Positions 1 to 11,300 of a stretch of DNA of 64,000 nt are shown here, piece after piece. Positions within the stretch are counted from its first letter, which is position 1. Each line of letters starts with the position of its first letter. The notes below the pieces were generated by a model that was given only the letters and a program-made list of their open reading frames with translations, searched no databases and was not told the DNA's origin. Source of the stretch: Metridium senile (Eukaryota; Cnidaria; Anthozoa; Actiniaria; Metridiidae); contig OX459105.1 in the NCBI GenBank assembly GCA_949775045.1, positions 7,371,240 through 7,435,239 of the forward strand, given 5' to 3'. The translations under genes and the position numbers were made by a program.

Positions 1-633
1 GGCTCCCCTCCATACGCTGCTCCAGAACTGTTTCGAGACGAGAACTATGTTGGTATATATGTCGACATTTGGGCTTTGGGAATAATGTGCTATTTTATGG
101 TTACTGGAGTTATGCCATTTAGAGCTGAAACTGTTGGAAAGCTAAAGAAGTGTATTTTAGATGGTACGTATTATTTACCAGACTTTTTAAGTGAACACTG
201 TCGGGACCTGATACGAAACATACTTCGTCCAGTGCCTTCGGATCGCTTTAGCATGGAAGAAATACGTAGATCAAAGTGGCTAGAAAGTGAGGTTTTTCCT
301 GAGGCAGACACTAAATACAGTCTTTCTCCTCCTACTAACGAACAAAAATGCACAGAGGACGAAAAAGAAGCATTGCAAATATTGGACGAGCTGGGGATTT
401 CGGCGGAAGTAATTGCAAAGGGCCAAGACAGACGAGAGAGTATAACAGGATCTTATAGAATTATATTACATCGTGTACAAAAACGAAAGGCAGAACTTGT
501 AAGAAAATCTTCTACAATGACTACATTCAGTCATTATAACAATAGACCGAAAGATCTAAGACACACCAGAAAACAAGACGTTGAAGATAAGGAGAGAGAA
601 CAGCCTAAATCGAAATTCTGCATAATTCTATAG
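1..633 (+). CDS. NIM1K: NIM1-type Ser/Thr protein kinase, C-terminal part (5' end outside window)
   Basis: The reading frame is open from base 1 to the TAG at 631-633. It begins inside the kinase activation segment (GSPPYAAPELFRDE) and continues through the C-lobe (YVDIWALGIMCYFM, PFRAETVGKLKK, then a DRFSMEEI block). This closely matches vertebrate NIM1K, a CAMK/AMPK-related kinase. After the kinase domain, the conserved NIM1 tail block ITGSYRIILHRVQKRKA is present. The protein ends in KFCIIL, a CaaX-like box; a final Leu usually directs geranylgeranylation, so membrane anchoring is plausible. The N-lobe and catalytic loop lie upstream of the window. No intron interrupts the 211 codons seen. 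The family assignment is strong; lipidation is inference from the motif. Confidence 0.93.
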   Translation, partial: GSPPYAAPELFRDENYVGIYVDIWALGIMCYFMVTGVMPFRAETVGKLKKCILDGTYYLPDFLSEHCRDLIRNILRPVPSDRFSMEEIRRSKWLESEVFPEADTKYSLSPPTNEQKCTEDEKEALQILDELGISAEVIAKGQDRRESITGSYRIILHRVQKRKAELVRKSSTMTTFSHYNNRPKDLRHTRKQDVEDKEREQPKSKFCIIL

Positions 634-1970
634 CTACAGCCATTTGACACCTAAAATTGTAACACTGAATTTACTATGGATTGGTGAAAATTTACTTCAC
701 ACTTCATTACTATTCTAAAGCTGGCTTCAAATACCTTTTATTTGTTGACACAAAAAGCTCTTGGGATTATTTATCCTAATATGTCTATGTTCTCTTGTAA
801 ATTCTACTCAAAACAATTCTCTTACTGAAACTATTTATTGGATTCCCATAGACAATTTGTACATGAAAAGTTTTTTACAGAATGACTCAATTTTGTACAT
901 TATGAATTTCATGCACTCACATTGACATGACTATATATATATTATCAAATATTTAATATTTGCACTGCAATGATTATTGTGGATCACTCCACTTTTGATC
1001 ATAGGGATTTGCAAAAGGCAAAATCTAGAAAAAAGCAAAAGAAATGGTTATTTTGCTAGTAATTTCAGGTTTGTTTTCTTTACTGAATTTTTAATATTTG
1101 AAAGAAATTGTGTTGATCACTTTGTTGCCATGGTAATCTATTGATAATTGAACAGAAACACTACATGGTATTAGCATAAGAATTACTGGTTTCAAAGGAA
1201 GGCTTTTGCCCCTTTGTAATTTCAAAATTATTTGGTCAAATCTCAGTCAACCATATACATAATTTACACATATTTGTTTCAGTTATCTATTTATTACCAA
1301 GGCAACCAGGTGGAATATAACACTTACTAATGAGAGGAAATTGTAAATTATATTTTTGTTAAAGAATTTCAGAAATAATGAACAAAAAGCAAACAATTAT
1401 TCTTTGAAGTGTAAAGTATTTTTGAAGTGGCTCATTGCTTGTGAGAAAGGATATTTTGAGGATGAATGGTATTTAGTTTTTTTGTTAATCAGAAAATTTC
1501 TCATTTAAACTGAAATCACATTATATAATTTATTTCTGTAATTACTTTCAAATGAATTCTCATCAACCATACATGTTATGCAAAACTATCGTTGAGCAAT
1601 ATGTTTTACATAGAATAAAATTATTTTACTTTTTTGAAGTTGGTCACTTTTTGGATATAAATTAAATGAAAAAGGGGTTAAGATAAGAGGTAGATAGTGA
1701 GGCAAACGTAACAGAAGGGTGAGGAGGACTGTCTAATGTGTTTGCTATATTCAGCAAAACATGACAAATAATAATGAAATATCAACTTTGTTGTTCAAAT
1801 TACTGTCATGGAGGCAACCCTGTGGATTAGGGTCTGTGGTCTTCTTGATGCATCAATAGAGCACATTATTCAAAGGAGGGTGAGAGACACTATAAAGTTC
1901 AATTGCTGATATTTTGAGGACCCTCCTGAAAATCATCTTTGATGATATATTATTAATTATCTATTATTAT
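634..1970. other. 3' UTR and AT-rich intergenic DNA, no gene seen
   Basis: This follows the NIM1 stop codon. It probably starts with that gene's 3' UTR. It is AT-rich with no long open frame and no domain-like translation on either strand. Confidence 0.5.
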
Positions 1971-2291
1971 TAGTGCATTTAGTAAAAACGTGAAACGCTA
2001 ATATTATTACTAAATAGTACTATTTTGTTAAAAATTAGTTGAAGCGTGAAGAGCGAATGCGCACATGCCTTGAATAAAAAAATATCTAATATGCAAGTGA
2101 AATGGTATTAAGGTCTTTATTCCTTCGCGCTGCTGCAAAATCATGAGACATCTAAAGAATAAGTGTTACTCACTCTCACTTTAATCGCGGTTCAGTGATT
2201 ACAGAGTGCACACTATATTTACTAATTACTAATTTGTACAAAATAGTATAATTTAGTATTAGTAAAGTTTCATGCTTTTACTAAATGCACT
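1971..2291. repeat. Fold-back (MITE-like) element, about 320 bp
   Basis: The left end AGTGCATTTAGTAAAAACG is mirrored at the right end (CTTTTACTAAATGCACT read on the + strand). The inverted similarity runs inward for about 70 bases on each side, through TACTATTTTGT. There is no coding capacity, so it fits a non-autonomous DNA transposon. Confidence 0.8.
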
Positions 2292-2293
2292 CT

Positions 2294-2353
2294 ATTATTA
2301 TTATCATCATCATCATCATCATCATCATCATTATTATTATTATTATTATTATT
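2294..2353. repeat. ATT/ATC microsatellite
   Basis: Uninterrupted trinucleotide run that changes from TTA to TCA and back to TTA, directly beside the fold-back element. Confidence 0.9.
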
Positions 2354-3257
2354 TAAGTGTTCCTTAATTAATCTTAGCTGCATGGTTCTCAACTGTACAA
2401 GACAACATTTACCATGTTTATAGAAATTATAATTAGAGAAGTCATCAGAATGTGACTTAAAACTTCCAATTTGGTCCTAATTATACAAAAGCAGAAATTA
2501 ACAAACTATATAATAATAGTTATTTTTTTATATATCAATTGAAAGTAACTTGATATGCTGGTGTTAATTGAATGTAGCTTCATTTACACTTTCTGTTTTT
2601 TAATTATTATTGCAAAAATAGTTCTATGTACTTCAATGTGATTATAAATGTCTCATTTGATTCAAGGTATATACATGTCTGTTTTAGCAAATAATAAATT
2701 ATCATACCAGGTCCATCACTCTATTTTATGGGAATGACATAGCTGATGGCCTTAGATGTCCTAGCTGTTCAGGCATATGTCAGATGTTAGGGATGCACCA
2801 TCATTGATTTTTGATGTGTGTGTGTTTGGGAGACTGGGGGCAATTAACACCTAAAGAAATATTGCGCAAGGTTTTCTATCAAAATATCAAGCAACATCGT
2901 TTCCAGAGAAAACAATATATTGAGCAATATGTCTATGAAAAAATATCCAGTCACTAACTGCATTTAACTATTTGGAAAAAAATTAAGCACAGTAAAATTT
3001 GTGGCTCATTCTCATCAAAAATCAATTGGTCAATTGGTCTCTGGCCAGCTTAAATGTGAGTTTTAATATTTAATGAAATGCTGTTCTTTTCCAATAATGG
3101 ATTTTCTGGTTTTCAATCCTCCCTGAACAACTTAAAAAGTATGTGTTGATTGATTAGATGTTTAATGAAGTAGTGGGTGATCAGTGTCATGTTAAAATAA
3201 TCAAGAGTCTTCCACAATGTAATTCTAGCTTATGACTCACTGATTGAGATATAGAGG

Positions 3258-3365
3258 ATATTACATGGGAGTGCAGAGATACAAATTTTATCTTCGAGTG
3301 TTGAAATGAGATTAATTTCCAACACGAGAAGATAAAATTTGTATCTCCAAGCGACCATGTAATGT
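3258..3365. repeat. Fold-back hairpin element
   Basis: The arms TTACATGG...AGATACAAATTTTATCTTC and GAAGATAAAATTTGTATCT...CCATGTAA are inverted copies of about 48 bases around a short AT loop. Confidence 0.85.
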
Positions 3366-4580
3366 TCTGTTTATCAGTATAATTATCAATAATTATATAT
3401 CAATACTTTTGGACACAATAAGTTTCCGTAAAGCTGTGTAACCATAGTGATGATATATTCACATGTGAACATGACATGTTATTTTCACATGTGAAGATAT
3501 CAAATTTTTGAAACAGAAATATAGGTATTTCATTGACAATTATATAATAAATATTATTATCTTCTCTATTATAATGTAAAGGGCAGATCCAGAGAGGTGA
3601 ATTGGTTGACTAATCACTTCCTCTTTGGAGTTGAAAAATAAAATAAAAAAATAACAGACAAGATATAAGTTAGAACTAAAAGTACTTATAATATTGTGAT
3701 TTCCTTTCAAGCTAACAGTCATGCACCCTCTTGAAATCCTCCTGAATCAATCTATTTAGTTCTCTTTGAAATCCGTTAGCTCTTTAAGGATCATACCTGT
3801 TAAATAGTTTCTGATTGCATTGGTTGAAATCTGCAACTGGCAAAATTTCTTTGTATCATTCCATGCCATGAGCAATCATAATGATTAAATAATTTGAGCT
3901 TGCATGATGACTGCATAGCATATTATTGAACTGAGTGAGACATGCTAGAATGACTTTAGTTACCTTTTTAATTGCTTTGGTTTGTGAGTGGAACATGATG
4001 GTAGCTGGATTTTTTTGTGTCCTTTTTGCCACATTTTTCTTTTCTTTAAATTCTGGAGTAATATTTTGAATGAAGAAATTATAAAACAATTATTAAATTT
4101 GACTTTTGCATAAACAATATGAAGAATCATGAAGATCTTATATCTGCCTTGGCTTTCAGGCCTCAGAAGATAACACCCTAGCTTCACACCATGCATATAA
4201 ATCATAGTTCTTCATATGAACATATACTCAGCCTTATTTAATAATTGCTAAATAACAGATGTATATATATATTTCAAAACCATAAATATATATATATATA
4301 ATTGTATGCCTAAGTATTATGATTGATGACAAAATATATACAAATGTATGATAACTAGATTGTCACATTTGCAAAATGAAAAGGAATTTAACACAGGGAA
4401 TCCTGCTTCTTTTTATTTTTTATTGTTTTGCTCTCCTTTCCCACTAAGAAAAAACGCTTGACAGGGGGATTAAATATAATCAGTATCACACTCTAATTTG
4501 ATTGTATCCAATTTTGAAGCCAGAGTAACAAGAGGAACACAGGCTCTGCATGGGAACAAGATTGGGCAGTTTAACTATAT

Positions 4581-4682
4581 AGATAGAGTGCACTATACTG
4601 ATAATTTACTAGATAGAGTGCACTATACTGATTACTAGATAGAGTGCACTATACTGATTACTAGATAGAGTGCACTAGACTA
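4581..4682. repeat. Short tandem array, unit about 26 bp
   Basis: Four copies of AGATAGAGTGCACTATACTG separated by GATTACT-type spacers; the last copy is slightly diverged. Confidence 0.9.
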
Positions 4683-5210
4683 ATCCATTATCAAGTTATT
4701 GTCGGCACTACACAGCTTTGATCCCATACCACAGGAATATACCAATACTGACGTAATATACCTTTTTATCAGTGGTAAAAGCAGAGCAAAAACAAATATT
4801 AAGAATTGAAGCCGGCTCCCTGTAGGTATTATTGGTATATGAAGCATGAATAATATGCAGTGTTTGAGCAATTCCATTAATTAGCCTCTCTCTCTCTATA
4901 TATTAATAGGCCAACTAATGTGTCAATAAAATTACGCAAACAAGTGTTATTGTTTAAATATGTAAGTTTAAATTTTTGCAATAATATAAATATTTACACA
5001 TTTACACAACTTCCCACTATTCCTTAATCTATCCATTACTATAGTCAAACCTTTGTTAAAACGTATGTAGCTGTCAATGTAGCTATAAAGTTTTTATAGC
5101 AGTTCATGAAGTAGTTCCAAGGGTTAGCAGGTTAAATTGCATTCTGTTATAAACAGCAGTAACAATGAGTGACTGGATCCTTGGGATCCCTGTTGCGAGG
5201 TCCCAGTCCC

Positions 5211-5219
5211 CTATATAAA
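5211..5219 (+). promoter_or_regulatory. Candidate TATA box of the Raver-like gene
   Basis: CTATATAAA lies about 165 bases upstream of the start codon at 5384. A CRE-like TGACGTCG lies further down near 5282. The spacing fits a transcription start near 5245, but this is inference from motif and position only. Confidence 0.4.
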
Positions 5220-5383
5220 CTCACTGTCCCGTATGTTAATCAGCACATGTGTGAAAGAGGTCATTGTTTAGTTTGCATTTTTGACGTCGAATATCTATAT
5301 ATTTATTAAGATTCATGAATCTAAATTTCTAAGTTGTGTTCGCTGTTAAAAATACATCAACAGATAAAGATATAAATCACAGA

Positions 5384-8300
5384 ATGGAGCCAGAGAAACG
5401 CGAACTACTTGAAAAATCAAAACAAGAGTTTGCCAGAAGACGCAAAGTTCTGCTCAGTGATATTCCTGATGGCGTAGATTTAGAGGTAACATCAGTTGCA
5501 TTTTAGGCAAAATATTGTTTGTCGATACAAATCGCATGATACTGTATATTGCCATTACGTTCAAGCCAAATTATGGGATGCGTTGAATGAAAATGTTATT
5601 GAAAGTTTGATTCGGCAAAAATAACAAAGCTCCAAATTTTTGTTATTTCAAAATCTTGCTACATGTAGAAAGCGTTAAAACAGTTAAAGGTTTATATTAG
5701 AGGTAAAAACGGGGTTCTATCTCTACTTATGAAGATATATATCAAGCCAAATCGATGCAGTAAATATTTTTTTTTAAATTTGACAGCCATCTTGGATTTT
5801 GAGAGAAGAATGGGTACTACTGATACTTTTTAATGAAAATTCTCCTTTTTTTTCTAAAAAATATAGTGATATTATTTAACGATCCAGAAAGGTGTATTTC
5901 TAATTGCAATTATTTTTAAAGATCCAGAAAAAAAGTTAATTAATAATAAAAGTGTATGTACCTGCAAATTTTGCAGAGAAAAGATGTCAATGGCTGACTA
6001 CATGTACCTTGGAGATCTCAAAGCATTTGTAATTAGAAACCTTAGAAGAATCTTAAGGCCAGGGCAAACGATTTCAACATTTGCTTCAACATCCTTTTGA
6101 TTTTGTTGAATGGGCAAATGCAAGTTTTGTCCAATAGTACAGAGGTGCTATATAAACTAGTCTATCCCAAAGTGTTTTATAACTTCATACAGCATGTGTG
6201 TGAGTTTCTATTTCTTCAATAAATTATACTGTGTATCTAACACCAATGAACGTTTCAGGAATTAAAGCACACAATTCTTGAAGGTCTGGAGGCATTGCAA
6301 GTTACCATACAAAACAAATCAGGTTTGTTTATTTATCAGGGGCCGGTTGTATGAAGCTTGAATAGCGCTATCCACTGGATAAATCCCTATCCAACAGATA
6401 AAACCTATACAAATTCTATACACTGGATAACTCTTATCCAGTGGATAACTTTATCCAGTCTTCGTACAACTGGCCCCAGTTCTTTATGGTTTTCTTAGCA
6501 AATTTATCAATTTTCCCGATTATCCGGGAGATTTGACGCCGTAATCTTGAGACCAGGAGAAACGATCCAAAATAATTTGACAAAGATTGAGCGAAAATCG
6601 GCTGAGATATGAGCAGTTGAATGTAAAAATGTTGCCATACATTTTCTCTTATTTTAGCGCTGGATCATACTTTCATGATCCAGTGCAAAATTAAGTGAAA
6701 ATGTATGGAGGTATTTTGAAATTAAACGCTCGTTATAGATCTCTACATCTTAAACTTGCAGCAACCTGAAATTTTGCACAAATGTAGACAGTGGTGTCTT
6801 CCATTCAACTATTTAGGTTTTAGAACTAAATTGTAAAATTCATAAATTCATCACGTCACACTTCGGTACTCTATTTAAAAAAAAATGTTAATTACCAGCA
6901 CTGAACACTCCAAGACCAAAGGGCATTGTGGGTCTCATTGATTTGAAATAAAAAATTTAATTGTACAGTGATATTTACTTCTCATAACTAGCTTGTATTT
7001 TATTTTTAATAGAATGCATTTAGGATAAAATAACTAATTATTTTTTATTTTACTTTAAACAATATTAAATGCCCCAGAATGCATTTTGGTCTTGGAATGT
7101 ACTATTCAGTATTCTAGATTTTTTGAAATAGCTGTATATAAGGTTTGTATAAATCTTTTGTGTATGAAGTTTTAAGAAACATTTTTCAGAAGTTCCTCTT
7201 TCACAGTCTCTCCTAGTTCCTTGTGTTTCTTTACAGTACAATTGTATACACCTAATTCAAAAAAGGTTGACGGGGCGATTGGTGATTGGCGATTGGCGAT
7301 TGTAATACGAATTTCTTCTTATTCCTTTCTAAATTACCCAAACAATGCCTCCACCGTTCAGCGAAACCTTCGAGAAACCCATCTAAGGTCATCGCTGAAC
7401 GGTGTTTGGGTAATTTTGAATGGAATAAGACGAAATTTGTATTATCCACAGTCTCTTTCGGTCATGCAATCGCCAATCGCCGTTCGCCCCGTCAACCTTT
7501 TTTGAATTAGGTGTATCTTTATGTCTATATTTATTGTTCCTTGCAAGAATTGTGCTAAATCAAAGTTTTCATATCCACAGTACTCATATTATTCAAGAAT
7601 GTCAAGCAAGCAGAAACAGGAGTGGAAACATTAAAAAGCCTCAACTCTGACTTTAAAGACAAAGGGATTAATGTAAACTTTCCTGAACCGGATAGCCTTC
7701 TCTTTGTTGGTAACCTGCCTTTAGAGTTCAATGGAGACCAGCTAGGGGAACTCATGAGTCAATATGGACCACTAGAAAGAGTATTCCTTGTAAGAAGTGA
7801 AGTCACAGGAGAAAGCAAAGGATATGGCTTTGCAGAATATGCTGATAAAAAGACTGCAGGAGAAGCAAAACAACAATTGTTAAAGAGTGGAGCAAAGTAT
7901 ATCTCAGGAAGGATTTTAAGAGTTGACTTTGCAGAACCAAACTTGCGTACCTACAAAGACTTACAATCCAGAACATTGTTCATTGATAAGTTGCCAAGGG
8001 ATTTCATTGATGGTGAAGTACTAAGAAAGCTGTTTAGTGAATCAGGCAAAGTCTCCTATGCCCAGGTACGTATTACTGTGTAATGATTACTGTTAGAGTT
8101 AGGCCCGGCACTAGCAAACAATTTCAGTTTTGTCATGACAAATTTCCCAACAAATTTTGTTAACAAATTTTGGTTTGTCAGATTATGGTCGCACTGAATT
8201 GCCAATGTGTCAGACAAAAGTAAAAAAGGACCCAATAGCTGTTATTACAGTTATATGCAAATGATTTTAAACAATGGGTTGAAGTCGAGGCTTTCGGGCG

Positions 8301-11300
8301 AAAACAATAGGTTTGCCCCGAAAGCCTCGATTTGAATCCATTGTTTGAAATCATTTGCATATAACTGTAATAACAGCTATTGCATATGCATGTTGTATTT
8401 TCTATCAAGATTACACAATAATTCAAATACTAACAATTGATGGAACAGTAAATGTGCAATTTGTTGTGAGATGTATACAAAGTGAATCATTGAACTTTAA
8501 AGTTCAAAATATTATAGCCGGATTTAATGCTGGTTGCATTATATAAAATTTTTGCTAAATGCAATGAACTTTTGACATCTAGAAGGATAATTCTAATTGC
8601 AATTCTATCAAACAGATATATTTTACTTTTGCCTTTGTCTATAAGCATTTCTTTTACATTTCATTCAGAAAGTGTTTTAGAAAGCACAGGAATGTCATTG
8701 ATAAAACCAAAACTTCAATGTTAAAAAATTAATGTAAAATGATATCTTTTCTTAGAAAAACTACATCAGTATAACATAAACATTTTTCTCAACTTAAATT
8801 CAAATGTTTGGCATCATGAAGGTAAAAGTAAGTAACACTGATTCAAAACACTTTTCACTCTTTGGCCAGGAAAGCCCATCAATTGTTTTTCTCGTTCCCT
8901 GATTGGCTGGGACTCTCAGTTCTCAAATCTGATTGGTTATATTTCTCACATGTGAGAAAGTGTGTACGCGATGCTGATTGGACTTGTTACTGACAGAATT
9001 GTTGTAAAACAATAAAAATCCCTTGTAAATGCACACATTTTGTTACTAGTTCTTTGAGAAACAAGTCTGGTGCTGCTTCGAGAATTTCTGGAAAACACAA
9101 CAAATGAACTGTGTAGTTAAACTTTGACCGTACATAGATTTGAACGCTTTATCACAAATAATTATTTCTCAAATGATTAACAAACTATCAAAGGCATTTA
9201 AAACTATAATTTGAATGTATAAATACATACATTATAAGACATTTAGCTTCTTTTGAAGGCCTAAGTTTAACTCAGTTTAAATCATCGATTCGACCAAGAA
9301 CCGTTTTTCTGCATATTAAAGATGGCGTCGTAGAGCTAGTGAAGTGCTTGTTTGCTTCGTAGAGCTAGTGAAGTGCTTGTTTGCTTCTCATCGGTCTTCT
9401 TTGTTCGCACATAACTTGTAAATTGAGGTAAAAGCGCAAGATTAAAGATAAGTTATAACAAGAACAGTGATTTTCATTTGATTTCTGAAGCATAAGATAA
9501 ACCGAGGAAGAGATAATTAAGTTCGTAAAAACGACCTGGGAAAAACAATGAGTTTAGTTGTCCTTGCATCATTGGTTAAAACAGTGAAATATATAAACAG
9601 ACAATTTTGGAATTCCTGGGAGGAGGGGGTAACTGATTTTGGAATTTCAAAAATCGATGCCGCCCGTCGTAGGGTATGGTTATTTTCTGGAACTACCCAT
9701 TCATATTATATATACATATGCAATACATATTTTATTTTCATCTGGAAATGTGAGAGAGTTTTATGTTGCTTTTTTATTAAAATCTTTTAGTATTTTGTTT
9801 TATTTGTTTTCTCGTAACCCTACTGACTGCAAATTGACTATGACACTCAAAGCAAAATAAACAAGACAATGCATGCCGATATAATGTTAACATCTTTTAC
9901 GTTTTAGGTTGCAATCAATTCTCAATTAGGAACTTCTAGAGGCTTTGCTTTTGTTGACTATGAAACTAGTGAAGAGGCAGAAAAAGGACAGATTGCCCAT
10001 AATGATGCTAAAATTGGTAACTGTAATATACGAACATCATATGGAACTCCTGGACGCTTAGGTGCCAGTGTTCTAGGATCCCGTCTTCCTGGCAATATAG
10101 GCCAGGTAAGAATTAAATTTAAATAATTGTACTAAGAATATAGAAATTATTTTTAATTTCAATTTAATATCTTTGTTTCTTCATTGTTCTGATTTCTGTT
10201 CTTGAAATTAGAATTCTAAACCAGCATCACTGATGTCTACAACTCTACCAAATACATTGATAAGAGCACCACCAGGACCACAACTAAACCCCAGACCATT
10301 AATGGCTGCACCAATGATATGTCCTGATCCATCAGTACACTTAATGAGAGGTCCTGTACCATCACAGGTAATGTTTTACTCCTGGCTTACTTGTAATATT
10401 ACGAAGTGAATGAGTACCATTCTGTTGCTTTCAACATGGAGACCGAGATACCCTGCAAGCTGAGGTTATTTTCTCTTACCCTTAGAGCAACAAGCAAAAT
10501 AACTTCTGCTGGTTCCCGCAAGTTATATCCAGAGACTGTTTCTAGTGGTATTGAAAGTGTATTGTACCTACGATTGATAATCTACAATCTATGTATCGAT
10601 CATAACAAGGTTTTTCAATTTAATAGTTGTATTCATATTTTTGTGCTGTAGCTTTGGGGTCCAAGGCCACATTTCCCGCCAAGGCCAGCTGGTGTGTACC
10701 CAGGTAGTGGTCCAAGGTTACCCATGCCAAGAGGACCTCATCCCTTAATGACTGATGTAAGGGCACAGAGACCAATTGGTCCAAGAGGGCATCCCCCTGC
10801 AGCCATACTAGGATCACAACAAAGCGGACTTGCTAGACCATTGATGGACCCTAAACATGATTCCCTATTGGATCAGGTATGCTTACAAAATAACAAATGA
10901 TAGAAATGTATGTAATCAAACTTTATGAACATTATGGAATCACTTAACTTTGGAATAAGATAAACTTTCAAATTTGTGTTTTGTTGATAGTAAGCTTGAA
11001 TGTACTTTTTTACAATTTTAACACATAAATGAATTATCTATTTACAGCCAAACCTACAGAAGCGTTCCTATCGAGGTTGGAAGGCTCGATTTATTCTTCC
11101 AAACTTGATTTTAAATTTGGTTTGAAATTTGCATAAATGAATCGAATCTTGTTAGTTTCAAATTGCAGACTTCAACCGTCAACCGATAATGGTCCCGAAA
11201 TCACGATCTGTGGTCAATAACTGATAATGCTATTGTAATAGAATACTTTAGTAAGTATTTATAACAATATTTCTGTAAGCAGACCAGGTTTAGCAAGTTT

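Larger units (their letters stand above)
2356..5210. other. Intergenic DNA without a supported gene
   Basis: AT-rich sequence. The short open frames are AT-biased and show no recognisable domain. It contains the hairpin at 3258-3365 and the short tandem array at 4581-4682 listed separately. Confidence 0.5.

Noticed and set aside
7221..7510. Three overlapping open frames on both strands
   Set aside because: All lie inside a palindromic MITE and mirror each other.
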